This document shows positions 1-7,662 of a stretch of 35,414 nucleotides of DNA, one piece after another. The stretch comes from Clostridia bacterium (GTDB lineage Bacteria; Bacillota; Clostridia; UBA1212; UBA1255). A program made the translations under genes and the position numbers. The notes below the pieces were generated by a model. It had not been told where the DNA came from, made no database searches, and saw only the letters and a list, made by a program, of their open reading frames with translations. The number at the start of each line of letters is the position of its first letter. Positions within the stretch are counted from its first letter, which is position 1. The stretch spans positions 1 to 35,414 of the forward strand of contig JAFWQX010000014.1 of NCBI GenBank assembly GCA_017508875.1, read 5' to 3'.

Positions 1-34
1 GTGGCAAGTGGCAAGTGGTGCCATCACTCGGTTC
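1..34. repeat. Truncated copy of the heptad/hairpin repeat
   Basis: Two GTGGCAA heptads are followed directly by the right arm of the 98-nt hairpin element (positions 20-34 match the right arm of the copy at 7534-7631). The left arm and loop are missing here, although heptads precede the arm, so the copy looks internally deleted rather than only cut by the window edge. It lies just beyond the stop codon of the minus-strand zinc-ribbon gene, the same placement as the other copies. Confidence 0.65.
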
Positions 35-40
35 ACGCTC

Positions 41-766
41 CTAACTTTCCTTCACCGCCGTGAATCTCCACGAAAGCTTCGTGTCCCACACTATTCCGCT
101 TCCGCAATAAGGACAGAACTTGTGAGCCGTCGTATCTATTGCCCCGCCGCACTGGGAGCAGATCAGCAGCTTCTTCGGTATCCCTTCCTCGGAAAGTTTT
201 AGCGTCGAATCCACCTGATATCTTTCCTCAAATCTCCTGCCCAGCGCCGTATATCCGATCGTGGCAATGTACGTGATCGTCGCGTACTCCTGAGTTTTCA
301 GGTAATTCCTGACGGCGCAGTCGTGGAAGTTCACGTCCGTAACGGCTCCGGCGGTCTCTGCTTTGGGAACCATGCTGATAAGATCTCTCTCCACGTTGCT
401 GTCCTTGAAATCTTCAAGTTCGCCGTAGCGTATTTTCAAATATTCCGTAAGCAGCAGTCCGACAGCGTTCTTCGCTTCAGGCATATGAAAGTCCGGAAAA
501 TCCTTAAGAATGCGCGGCAGGTATATCGACGTGGCGCCGAACAGAGTGCGCGGCGTAGGATTATCGGCTTCTCGCGAACCTTCCTGCATCGCATTTTTCA
601 GGTCGCTGAGCCTGATACCGCCGAGCAGGTCGTCGGTTATTTTAGTACGCCAGTTGCGTATCGCTTTGGCTATATTAACGATCACAAATAATACAAAAAG
701 GGCGGCAAGAATGCCGAAAATAATAAATCCCCATTTGAAACCGCTTATTGCCCACATTACGGTCAT
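41..766 (-). CDS. Membrane-anchored zinc-ribbon protein, possibly Tim44-like
   Basis: A 241-residue protein of unknown function. Residues about 11-35 form one hydrophobic membrane segment followed by basic residues. A mid-region of roughly 110 residues resembles Tim44/NTF2-like domains (weak, by eye). The C-terminus carries a four-cysteine zinc ribbon, CSQCGG then CPYCGSG. The start was chosen because ATG overlaps the smpB stop (ATGA) and AAAGGAG lies 10 nt upstream inside smpB, which suggests translational coupling. It is the last gene of the minus-strand run. Its end (Ser-stop, AGTTAG) sits beside a truncated repeat at the window edge. The substrate of the ribbon is not predictable; a membrane-associated scaffold or quality-control role is only a guess. 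Confidence 0.8.
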   Translation of the reverse strand: MTVMWAISGFKWGFIIFGILAALFVLFVIVNIAKAIRNWRTKITDDLLGGIRLSDLKNAMQEGSREADNPTPRTLFGATSIYLPRILKDFPDFHMPEAKNAVGLLLTEYLKIRYGELEDFKDSNVERDLISMVPKAETAGAVTDVNFHDCAVRNYLKTQEYATITYIATIGYTALGRRFEERYQVDSTLKLSEEGIPKKLLICSQCGGAIDTTAHKFCPYCGSGIVWDTKLSWRFTAVKES

Positions 767-1227
767 TCCGCAAACGCTCCTTTCAGGCGGCGGTCGATTT
801 CTCTTGCCGTTTCTTTTTCGGCCATATCCGCACGCTTGTCGTAATTCTTTTTGCCCCGCGCGACGCCCAGAAGCACTTTCACCCTGCTCCCGGAAAGATA
901 GACCTCCAGCGGGATGAGCGTAAGGCCCTTCTGCTTAACGTACCCCAGCAATCTGCTTATTTCTTTCTTGTGAAGCAGGAGCTTGCGGTCGCGCACCGGG
1001 TCGCGGTTAAAAATATTGCCGTGTTCGTACGGAGAGATGTGCATGCCGCATATAAACATTTCCCCGTTCCTGATCTGAGCGTAGGAATCTTTAAGGTTCA
1101 CACCGCCCTGTCGGAGCGATTTGACCTCTGTCCCTACCAGAACTATGCCGCACTCGACCGTCTCTTCGACGAAATAATCATGGTACCCTTTTTTATTTGT
1201 TGAAATAATCTTTTTGTTTCCGGTCAT
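763..1227 (-). CDS. smpB: SsrA-binding protein SmpB
   Basis: SmpB binds tmRNA and delivers it to stalled ribosomes for trans-translation. The 154-residue protein shows the family hallmarks: a start resembling [18 protein letters not shown], the GTEVKSLR stretch, DSYAQI, the HISPYEHGN motif, LLLHKKEI, and the basic C-terminal tail GKKNYDKR with an acidic/alanine end. Length is normal for the family. ATG at 1227 was preferred over the TTG six bases upstream, though neither has a clear Shine-Dalgarno sequence. No ssrA gene is visible in the window. The 3' end overlaps the next gene by 4 nt. Confidence 0.97.
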   Translation of the reverse strand: MTGNKKIISTNKKGYHDYFVEETVECGIVLVGTEVKSLRQGGVNLKDSYAQIRNGEMFICGMHISPYEHGNIFNRDPVRDRKLLLHKKEISRLLGYVKQKGLTLIPLEVYLSGSRVKVLLGVARGKKNYDKRADMAEKETAREIDRRLKGAFAE

Positions 1228-1288
1228 ATTCAATAAATGCCGCGTTATATCTGAAAGTTCGCGTTACATCCGGCTACGGCGGGAGGCA

Positions 1289-2392
1289 TTACGCTTTTAT
1301 GCCGAAATACTTCTCCATATCGCTGACGAGTTTGAACTGCGTCCTGGCGCGGTCGAGATTATGCCCCGGCCTCGAGATAGAAAAATAATTATCGCCGTCT
1401 ATATGGTCTCCTAAAAATCTCATTCCGCACTCGTAAGTCATAAGTATCGCGGAGAACGGCAGCAGCTCCAGCTCCTTCCCGGTAAGCACGTCGCCCGCTT
1501 CGCTCAGGTATCCCTTTTTATAAGCGTCATAAAGCGCGGGAACGAAATTGACCTTGCTAAGATCCTGCTCGTCCTCGGCGGCGGAGCTTGCTCCGAATCT
1601 TATACTGTCGCCGAAATCGTAAAGCGCGGAGCCGGGCATGACCGTGTCAAGGTCAATAAGGCATAGCACTTCGTTCGTATACTTGTCCATAAGCACGTTG
1701 TTCAGCTTTGTATCATTGTGTGTTACGCGCACAGGAACTTCTCCGGCGGCAATGGCGTCAAGTACGCGGCTGGCGTATGCTCTTCGTTCGAGCACAAACT
1801 GAACTTCCGCCTCGCATCCGGCGCGTCTTCCGGCGGGATCGGCGGCAATGATTTTTTCGAAATCTTTTACTCTCGAAACAGTATTGTGGAAGTTCGGTAT
1901 AGTCTCGCAAAGCCTGTCCGCGGGAAAGTCCGAAAGCATCTTCTGAAAGCGTCCCAGCGCCACTCCTGCCTTCTCGAAATCCTCGTACCGCTCTACCTGC
2001 TCGTACACGATGCAGTTATCCAGAAACCTGTACGCTCTCCAGTACTCGCCGTTGTTATCTTTATAAAGATACGTGCCGTCTTTCGATCTCACAAAATGGA
2101 TCGTGGCTCTCTCAGGATCCTCTCCCGCTTCTTTTGTCTTCCTGCGGATATGTTCCGTGACGAGCACGACGTTGTTCATAAGTTCCACCGGCATCTTAAA
2201 CACTTTTGTGTTGATGCGCTGGAAAACGTAATCGCTTATAACGCCGTTTTCGTCGAATGACACAAAATACGTTCTGTTTATATGGCCGTTGCCGAGCCTT
2301 TTGATTTCAGTTAAAGTTCCGTCGATTTCAAATCCGTTAACAACGTCTTCAGGAATTAACACATCGTTTGCTTTGATCAGATTACTTTCCAT
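1289..2392 (-). CDS. NahK-like sugar kinase (APH fold)
   Basis: A 367-residue phosphotransferase of the aminoglycoside-phosphotransferase/choline-kinase fold. The catalytic loop HNDTKLNN (His225 to Asn232, base Asp227) and the metal-binding IDLDTVMPG segment (about 246-254) match N-acetylhexosamine 1-kinase (NahK)-type proteins, which phosphorylate GlcNAc or GalNAc at the anomeric carbon. That specificity is by family resemblance; homoserine kinase or other sugar kinases cannot be excluded. The start has AAAGGA 5 nt upstream. It lies 76 bp after darA and 61 bp before smpB in the same direction. No LNBP-type phosphorylase, the usual bifidobacterial partner of NahK, is in the window. Confidence 0.82.
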   Translation of the reverse strand: MESNLIKANDVLIPEDVVNGFEIDGTLTEIKRLGNGHINRTYFVSFDENGVISDYVFQRINTKVFKMPVELMNNVVLVTEHIRRKTKEAGEDPERATIHFVRSKDGTYLYKDNNGEYWRAYRFLDNCIVYEQVERYEDFEKAGVALGRFQKMLSDFPADRLCETIPNFHNTVSRVKDFEKIIAADPAGRRAGCEAEVQFVLERRAYASRVLDAIAAGEVPVRVTHNDTKLNNVLMDKYTNEVLCLIDLDTVMPGSALYDFGDSIRFGASSAAEDEQDLSKVNFVPALYDAYKKGYLSEAGDVLTGKELELLPFSAILMTYECGMRFLGDHIDGDNYFSISRPGHNLDRARTQFKLVSDMEKYFGIKA

Positions 2393-2468
2393 TATATTCC
2401 TTTCCGGTAAAAAAATTATTAGCTTTCGCTGCAGCCTGTGGTCGAACGCTCAAAAGCGTGAAGCAGGA

Positions 2469-2795
2469 TCAGAGTTTTCCGTACTCAGCAACGTCGAGGA
2501 CAAAATACGTTGCCCCTCCGACAACAACGTTTTTAGGCGTGTTCTGAGGTCCGTTGATTCGTCCGAACGCATCGGTGGAAGGCATCGATTTTGTACGCGT
2601 AGAGCAGTACTCTCCGAGTATTGCTTTGAGCTTTCCGACTCTCTCGTCTTCCGTACCTATGAGCAGCGTAGTGTTCCCTACCATAAGGAAACCGCCCGTA
2701 GTCGAAAGCTTGGTGACAAAAAAGCCTTCCTTCGTGAGAGCGGAAGAGACGATCGCGCTGTCGTCGTTGTTTACTATCGCAAGTACCAGTTTCAT
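2469..2795 (-). CDS. darA: Cyclic-di-AMP receptor DarA/PstA-like
   Basis: A 108-residue PII-like cytosolic protein that binds cyclic-di-AMP as a trimer in Firmicutes (DUF970 family); its downstream targets are not settled. The diagnostic stretches are the N-terminal MKLVLAIVNNDD, the FFVTKLSTTGGFL segment, GNTTLLIG, and the C-terminal VGGATYFVLDV. Length matches the family. GAAAGGA lies 8 nt before the ATG. In many Firmicutes the gene sits next to tmk and holB; here it follows an ABC exporter/DUF1854 pair, so its usual context is lost. A link between c-di-AMP signalling and the envelope genes upstream is inference only. Confidence 0.93.
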   Translation of the reverse strand: MKLVLAIVNNDDSAIVSSALTKEGFFVTKLSTTGGFLMVGNTTLLIGTEDERVGKLKAILGEYCSTRTKSMPSTDAFGRINGPQNTPKNVVVGGATYFVLDVAEYGKL

Positions 2796-2888
2796 TATAA
2801 CAGTCCTTTCATAATAACGATCAATTTAAGCCGTGAACCCAGGGTCACTCAGAAATAGAGCTCAGCGTCATTTCTGCGCCGCGGAGGA

Positions 2889-3377
2889 TCAGATGTCCGC
2901 CGAAAGCAGTTTCAAGCTGTTCTTATCCAGCTTTCTGTAATCGATGATCTCGTACCGGTTATCGTTGGAATCGCGTACCAGAATACGTCCGTCATAAAGC
3001 TGTTTGATGTCGGAGTTCCTGTTCCGTATGCGGAGCTGCTGCACGCCCCTGTCTGTCTGCACAGTCCATTTGAGGACACCGAACTTTTCGGTCCGTTCCA
3101 GCAGCCCTGTAATTTTAGGTATCAGATAATACTCTCTTAAACATTCGAGGATTACCTCTTTGGACTCCGGGGAGAGAGTCTCTACATCGCGTATTATAGC
3201 ATGTTCCTTACCCTCTGAGTCAAGCAGAGTTATATATTTCATTCTGCCGCTCACCGGAAAAAGCCGTCGGGGCTCAAGATCTTCCACGATCTCTCCGCCG
3301 AAAAGTTCCATATCCACAAGGCAGATATCTTTCCGGGTAAATCTGGCGCTGTTTCCATCCACGTAAAATCTTGCCAT
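2889..3377 (-). CDS. DUF1854 protein, partner of the ABC exporter
   Basis: A 162-residue protein without membrane segments or signal peptide. The ordering of LFPVSGRMKYITLLD, the acidic EHAIIRDVETL segment, the YYLIPKIT stretch and the C-terminal DGRILVRDSNDNRYEI fits the DUF1854 family, which is commonly encoded beside ABC transporters and has no established biochemical role. It begins 12 bp after the exporter stop, with an AAGGGGG ribosome site, so the pair is very likely co-translated. Inference: it is a soluble accessory subunit of the transporter. A 93-bp gap without a clear promoter or terminator separates it from darA. Confidence 0.85.
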   Translation of the reverse strand: MARFYVDGNSARFTRKDICLVDMELFGGEIVEDLEPRRLFPVSGRMKYITLLDSEGKEHAIIRDVETLSPESKEVILECLREYYLIPKITGLLERTEKFGVLKWTVQTDRGVQQLRIRNRNSDIKQLYDGRILVRDSNDNRYEIIDYRKLDKNSLKLLSADI

Positions 3378-3389
3378 CAGACCGCCCCC

Positions 3390-5648
3390 TTACTCAAAAT
3401 TTTCTTCCTGCTTGCTTTTAGCGAGCTGGTCCGCCATCGTCTGTATCTGCACGAGCTTGTAGTACTTGCCCTTCAGCGCCATGAGCGCTTCAGGCGTATC
3501 GTTTTCGATTATCCTGCCCTGGTCCACGACGATTATGCGGTTCGCTTTCCTGAGCGTTGACAGCCTGTGCGCGATCATTAAGGTGGTCCTGCCGCTTATC
3601 AGCCGTTCGATCGCCTCCTGTATGAGATGCTCGGTCTCGGAGTCAACGGCAGCGGTGGCTTCGTCAAATATCAGAAGCGCGGGGTTTTTCAGTACGGCGC
3701 GGGCAATAGATACTCTCTGTCTTTCTCCTCCCGAAAGTCCGACGCCGCGCTCGCCGAGCATAGTGTCGTATCCGTCAGGCTGGCGGGCAATAAATTCATG
3801 TGCGTTCGCGACTTCAGCCGCGTGTATCACCTCTTCTACGTGCGCGTCAGGCTTACCGTAGGCAATATTATTATACACCGTATCGCTGAACATCATAGGA
3901 TCCTGCTGCACATAACCTATTTGAGAGCGGAAATACTGCAGATCGATCTTCTTCGTATTGACCCCGTCTACGAGTATCTCTCCCTCGTACTGATCGTAGA
4001 AGCGCATCAGCAGATTTACGAGCGTGGATTTGCCCGAACCGGTTGTTCCTACGATACCTACGATCTCGCCCGGCTCGATCGTAATATTGACGTCGGACAG
4101 CACTTTCTTCGTGCGGTCGAACGAGAAGTTAACGTTTTTGAATTCGATCCTGCCTTTGATCGGAGGGCAGTTCCCTTTCGCCTCGTCGGGCTCGTCTTCA
4201 GCGTCAAGTATGTCGAATACTCTTTCGGCAGAGGACAGCGCCTGCTGGTACGAGTCGCTGAGGTAGGCGAAAAAGTTTACAGGGCCGTAGAACATTGACG
4301 CGTAGCTGAGGAACGAAACGAGCAGACCTGTGGTAAGGCCGCCTGTGCCGTTGATCACCCAGTTTCCTCCGACGCTCCATATTAGCAGCGAGCCGCACGT
4401 TACGCAGAAAGATACGATATGCGGGAATACAGTCGCGATCTTTGCAGCGGATACGTCGGTATTCAGCCACTCCTGGTTGTAACTTTTGAATTTATTGACC
4501 GTACGCTCTTCTCCGGCGAATGATTTCGTCACGCGTATATTCGGGATCGAATCGGCCAGCACTGAGACCACGCCCGCCCAGCGCCGCCATATCCTTCTGT
4601 AGAAAGGCATTATCTTGCGCCGGAATATCTTTGCCCCGACGACAACGAGCGGTACCGGTATCAGCGAGAGCAGCGTCAGTCTCCAGTTCAGTATGAGCAT
4701 TATGATGATTATGCCTACTCCCAGGAAGAACTGTACGACAACTTCCTGCGATATCCTCAGCATAAAGGCCTGAAGTGTATTCGTGTCGCCGGAAATACGG
4801 TTTATTACCGATCCGGTGGAAGTTTTATCGTAGAAGCCGAGCGGAAGGCTCTGCGCTTTCTTATAAACGTCGTTTCTGAGCGAAAGGACTATACGGTCGC
4901 CGCTGCATCTTAAAAGATACCCGCGAAGCGCCCCTATCAGGTGCTGGAAAATATACGTGCCGAACAGTGCGAGCACGATCCAGCCCAGACCCTCCCGGTT
5001 CTTTTCCGGGAGCACATTATCGACCAGTCTTCCGGTCAGATAAGGGGGCGCGAGAGCTACCGCCGTAGTCAATGCCGAAAGAATCAGGCACAGAACCAGC
5101 GTTTTCATTTCCGGCTTGATATATTTTACAAGTTTTTTTGCGATCTTTCCCTTGGACTGGCAGTTTATGCATTCAGCCCCCGGATGCAGCAGCGTGCGTC
5201 CGCATTTGGGGCAAACGTTCATCAGCTTCTCGTAGGTAGCGCATACGACTTCATACTCCTCGTCCACGGATTTGCCCGCGGCAATGTTCTCGATGAAGTT
5301 CGCAGCCATATCTGCCAGGGTGGCAACGGAATACGTGAACCTGAATACGTCTTCGTGCGTACCGTCCTTAAAATTAACGCGCAATCTTGCGTTGCCGTAC
5401 ATCCGCTTTACTTTAGCGTCGGCAACGTCAGAATGCGCGTATTTTTTAAGCGGCTCCTCCCGTTCGGGATCATACACCATAAATCCCTTCCCGGTAACAC
5501 CTAAAGCCGTCTGCTCATATTTAGCTTTAAGGGAAAGATCTCCTACAACAACAAACAGCAACTGTTCGTCAGGGCTAATGCATTCGTTAAAAGCTTCCTG
5601 TATCACTGCAGGAACGTCTTTGTTCGTCAGCACCGATTCCACTTTCAT
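3390..5648 (-). CDS. ABC exporter with N-terminal PH-like region and zinc ribbon
   Basis: A 752-residue fused permease-ATPase (type I exporter half-transporter). Residues 1-130 form a soluble PH-like region, then a four-cysteine zinc ribbon (CPKC at about 146-149 and CINC at 160-163), then six predicted membrane segments (about 180-465), then the nucleotide-binding domain: Walker A GTTGSGKST (534-542), Q-loop QQDP, signature LSGGERQ (638-644), Walker B ALLIFDEAT and H-loop His695. All ATPase residues look intact. The N-terminal extension is unusual for LmrA/MsbA-type exporters but occurs in the subset paired with DUF1854 proteins. The start has GGAGG 8 nt upstream. Substrate unknown; lipid, peptide or polymer-related export are possible. 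Confidence 0.93.
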   Translation of the reverse strand: MKVESVLTNKDVPAVIQEAFNECISPDEQLLFVVVGDLSLKAKYEQTALGVTGKGFMVYDPEREEPLKKYAHSDVADAKVKRMYGNARLRVNFKDGTHEDVFRFTYSVATLADMAANFIENIAAGKSVDEEYEVVCATYEKLMNVCPKCGRTLLHPGAECINCQSKGKIAKKLVKYIKPEMKTLVLCLILSALTTAVALAPPYLTGRLVDNVLPEKNREGLGWIVLALFGTYIFQHLIGALRGYLLRCSGDRIVLSLRNDVYKKAQSLPLGFYDKTSTGSVINRISGDTNTLQAFMLRISQEVVVQFFLGVGIIIIMLILNWRLTLLSLIPVPLVVVGAKIFRRKIMPFYRRIWRRWAGVVSVLADSIPNIRVTKSFAGEERTVNKFKSYNQEWLNTDVSAAKIATVFPHIVSFCVTCGSLLIWSVGGNWVINGTGGLTTGLLVSFLSYASMFYGPVNFFAYLSDSYQQALSSAERVFDILDAEDEPDEAKGNCPPIKGRIEFKNVNFSFDRTKKVLSDVNITIEPGEIVGIVGTTGSGKSTLVNLLMRFYDQYEGEILVDGVNTKKIDLQYFRSQIGYVQQDPMMFSDTVYNNIAYGKPDAHVEEVIHAAEVANAHEFIARQPDGYDTMLGERGVGLSGGERQRVSIARAVLKNPALLIFDEATAAVDSETEHLIQEAIERLISGRTTLMIAHRLSTLRKANRIIVVDQGRIIENDTPEALMALKGKYYKLVQIQTMADQLAKSKQEENFE

Positions 5649-5723
5649 ATCGTTATCCTCCGATTGAAACAGGCCTTCTGACCGGATCGTATTCTGTTTA
5701 AGTTATGTCAGAGACTGACAATA

Positions 5724-6422
5724 TTACCGCTGAAGAGCCGGACGGTACTGTGAAAGGAGGATCTTGAAATTACCGTTCAGAACTCTCAGTTCGTCCAGCA
5801 TTGCCTTCGTGTCAGAAGAATCTTTAAGCTGGACGTGGTAAACAAGTTCGGTTATGGTTCCGCCGCTTACGATGCCCACAGAGTCAAGTACGTATCCGGC
5901 AGTGTATTTTTTGAGGGTCTCTTCGAAAAGTCCGTCGTAATTGATGCTTTCGGGAACGTCAACTACGAGAGTCTTGCGCTCGGTGACGGTCTTGCTCTTA
6001 GCTTTGATCATGCCGTAAACGACCATGAAAGCGCACGTGAGCAGCACGAAGATAAGAGCGGGCAGATAGAGGCCTACGCCTGCGATGAATCCGGCGCCCA
6101 TGCCGAAGAATATGTAAACGAGGCTTCTGGGCCCGATCAGCACACTTCTGTAGCGTACGATGGCGAGCGCTCCGGCGAGGCTGAATGCTCTTGCGATGCT
6201 CGTTCCGATAACCGAGAGCAGCAGCGCTACGACTACCGGTACGATGATGACGACAAGTCCGATCTCTTCGTCAAACGTGAACGCCTTGCACGTAAGTTTG
6301 TAGGTAAGGTAAATGATAACTCCTAAAATGCCTGCAACGATTACGGCGGCAACGGTATTGATGATGTTCGCGCCTGAATTGATCTCCAGCAAGCCGTCAA
6401 AGAACTGTTTGAATGTGTTCAT
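5724..6422 (-). CDS. DUF4956 membrane protein
   Basis: A 232-residue integral membrane protein with about four to five hydrophobic segments in the first 150 residues (for example VVIIVPVVVALLLSVIG) and a soluble C-terminal domain of about 90 residues. The loop FSLAGALAIVRYRSVLIGPR is the conserved core of DUF4956. Such proteins are regularly encoded next to VTC-domain polyphosphate polymerases, as here. The ATG at 6422 was chosen because AGGGAG lies about 13 nt upstream; an in-frame ATG at 6485 would overlap the VTC gene by 32 nt and has no good ribosome site. Role unknown; a membrane partner for polymer synthesis or transport is inferred from pairing. Confidence 0.87.
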   Translation of the reverse strand: MNTFKQFFDGLLEINSGANIINTVAAVIVAGILGVIIYLTYKLTCKAFTFDEEIGLVVIIVPVVVALLLSVIGTSIARAFSLAGALAIVRYRSVLIGPRSLVYIFFGMGAGFIAGVGLYLPALIFVLLTCAFMVVYGMIKAKSKTVTERKTLVVDVPESINYDGLFEETLKKYTAGYVLDSVGIVSGGTITELVYHVQLKDSSDTKAMLDELRVLNGNFKILLSQYRPALQR

Positions 6423-6453
6423 GATCCTGTTTCTCCCTGTTTCTGTTCTGTGC

Positions 6454-7323
6454 TCAAAGCACGTGTCTTGTATGTTCTGAATCAACGTATTCTGCGTACA
6501 GGCTTTCTGCCGGCAGCATATTTACGTAGTATGAGCAGTATTTTGAAAAAGTCTTGTTTCTGTAATTGTATTTTGAAACAAGCTTAACCAGCCAAAGCGG
6601 CACTTCCTTCCCCGTCTTTATCTCGAGCACGGCCGTTTTTTCAGGGCAGGAAAGCTTTCCGGCGGTGCCTTTTGCGAGATCGAGCTCATCGCCGCGCGTA
6701 CGGATATTGATATCGAACGTGATCCTGAGCTCCGGGTCATCTTTGGAAAAAAGCGCAAGGCGTTCGTAGCTGACAACGTTCCTCGGCTTTAATTTTTTGC
6801 TGACAATAATATACTGAAGTTCTCTTAATATTTGAGGATTTGAAGAATTGAACTGCTTCAGCGTTTCCAGATTTTCAGAAGACAGAGCGGTAAGAGGGTC
6901 TGTTCCTTCCTCGATCTGTTTCTGGGTAAACGCCGTAAACGCCATAGAATCCCTGAGTTTCATTTTAACGCGGCGCTTCACAACAAGGCCGTTGATCTTT
7001 GCCTTTATCTCGAAATACGAAGGCTCATCCCCGCCTATCTGCTCGTCTTTTACGGCGTCGATTCCCGCAGCTGCGCTGAGGTCGCCTGCGCTTCTGTAAA
7101 CTCTGAGCCTTATTTTCTGGCGATACTTCTGGCCGTTCATCGTCTCGTGATAACACTGGTCTGTATCGTTGTCAAAATAAATGCTTGAAAGGCAGTAAAA
7201 GCCGTGCTGATTTGCATATGAGTCCTTCTCGACATATGGGTACAAATCATCTATCATGGCGTTCATCACGTCATACGAGACCGGAAATTTAAATTCGTAT
7301 CTGCAGAAATTGTCCGTAAACAT
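6454..7323 (-). CDS. VTC-domain polyphosphate polymerase-like protein
   Basis: A 289-residue cytosolic protein with the tunnel-fold VTC domain found in eukaryotic Vtc4, which makes polyphosphate from ATP. Visible charged tunnel motifs: RYEFKF near the N-terminus (Arg8, Glu10, Lys12), KIRLRVY (about 70-76), FEIKAKINGLVVKRRVKM, SYERLAL and the C-terminal VLEIKTG followed by the Lys/Arg-rich KYNYRNKTFSKY. Length fits the bacterial stand-alone family. It is the first gene after the promoter at 7383-7411 and precedes DUF4956. Bacterial members are rarely tested, so polyphosphate synthesis is family knowledge, not proven for this protein. The ribosome site (AGGTGG, 10 nt away) is modest. Confidence 0.87.
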   Translation of the reverse strand: MFTDNFCRYEFKFPVSYDVMNAMIDDLYPYVEKDSYANQHGFYCLSSIYFDNDTDQCYHETMNGQKYRQKIRLRVYRSAGDLSAAAGIDAVKDEQIGGDEPSYFEIKAKINGLVVKRRVKMKLRDSMAFTAFTQKQIEEGTDPLTALSSENLETLKQFNSSNPQILRELQYIIVSKKLKPRNVVSYERLALFSKDDPELRITFDINIRTRGDELDLAKGTAGKLSCPEKTAVLEIKTGKEVPLWLVKLVSKYNYRNKTFSKYCSYYVNMLPAESLYAEYVDSEHTRHVL

Positions 7324-7382
7324 GATTTTCCGCCACCTGCCTTGCTGAACTCCCTGCGCCGGGCAATTTAGGAGTATGCGTA

Positions 7383-7411
7383 ATTATAAAGGTTAACGGA
7401 ATTAAAGTCAA
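7383..7411 (-). promoter_or_regulatory. Sigma-A promoter for the VTC-DUF4956-ABC run
   Basis: Read on the minus strand: TTGACT (7411-7406), exactly 17 bp spacer, TATAAT (7388-7383). This is one mismatch from consensus in the -35 box and perfect in the -10 box. Transcription would begin near 7376, leaving a leader of about 50 nt before the VTC ATG at 7323. No operator is obvious. It is the only strong promoter seen upstream of the eight minus-strand genes down to position 41. Confidence 0.85.
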
Positions 7412-7448
7412 CCACAATTAACGATTTACGGGCAACGAGCAACAAATA

Positions 7449-7662
7449 GCAAGTGGCAAGTTGAAAGTGGCAACTCTGAACTCTTAACTCTGAACTCTTA
7501 ACTCTTAACTCCCTAAACACCATTTGAACTTCTGCGAAGCCGAGTGAATGGCTAAGAATTTTGTTTGACCGAAATGCGAATTAATGAAGGGAACGCATGA
7601 GACCCAAAATTCGTGCCATCACTCGGTTCGCCTCTTAACTCTGAACTCTTAACTCTTAACTC
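7449..7662. repeat. In-phase 7-bp tandem arrays flanking a hairpin core (copy A)
   Basis: Left array 7449-7511 is nine contiguous heptads: three of the GCAAGTG/GAAAGTG class, a hybrid, then five of the TTAACTC/TGAACTC class. It is followed by a conserved 22-nt stretch (7512-7533) and the hairpin core 7534-7631. Right array 7635-7662 is four heptads (TTAACTC, TGAACTC, TTAACTC, TTAACTC). The last heptad encodes the stop codon and final Ser of the GH127 gene. This repeat fills nearly all of the 7412-7655 gap; only 7324-7411 holds leader and promoter. Confidence 0.9.
7534..7631. repeat. 98-nt near-palindromic hairpin element (copy A)
   Basis: Nested inverted repeats give one long imperfect hairpin. 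Outer arms are 7534-7552 against 7615-7631, complementary except for two single-base bulges in the left arm. Middle arms GAATTTTG (7556-7563) and CAAAATTC (7605-7612) are perfect. Inner arms ATGCG (7574-7578) and CGCAT (7594-7598) close a 15-nt loop. No open frame of note and no U-tract on either strand, so it is not a plain terminator. It could be a MITE-like element or a structured 3'-UTR RNA. Confidence 0.85.

Noticed and set aside
5706-5720. Possible terminator hairpin TGTCAG-AGA-CTGACA after the DUF4956 gene
   Set aside because: The stem is only 6 bp with a 3-nt loop and has no U-tract on the minus strand.
7534-7631. Hairpin core as an intrinsic terminator
   Set aside because: The stem is long and interrupted with a 15-nt loop, and neither strand has a run of T after it.
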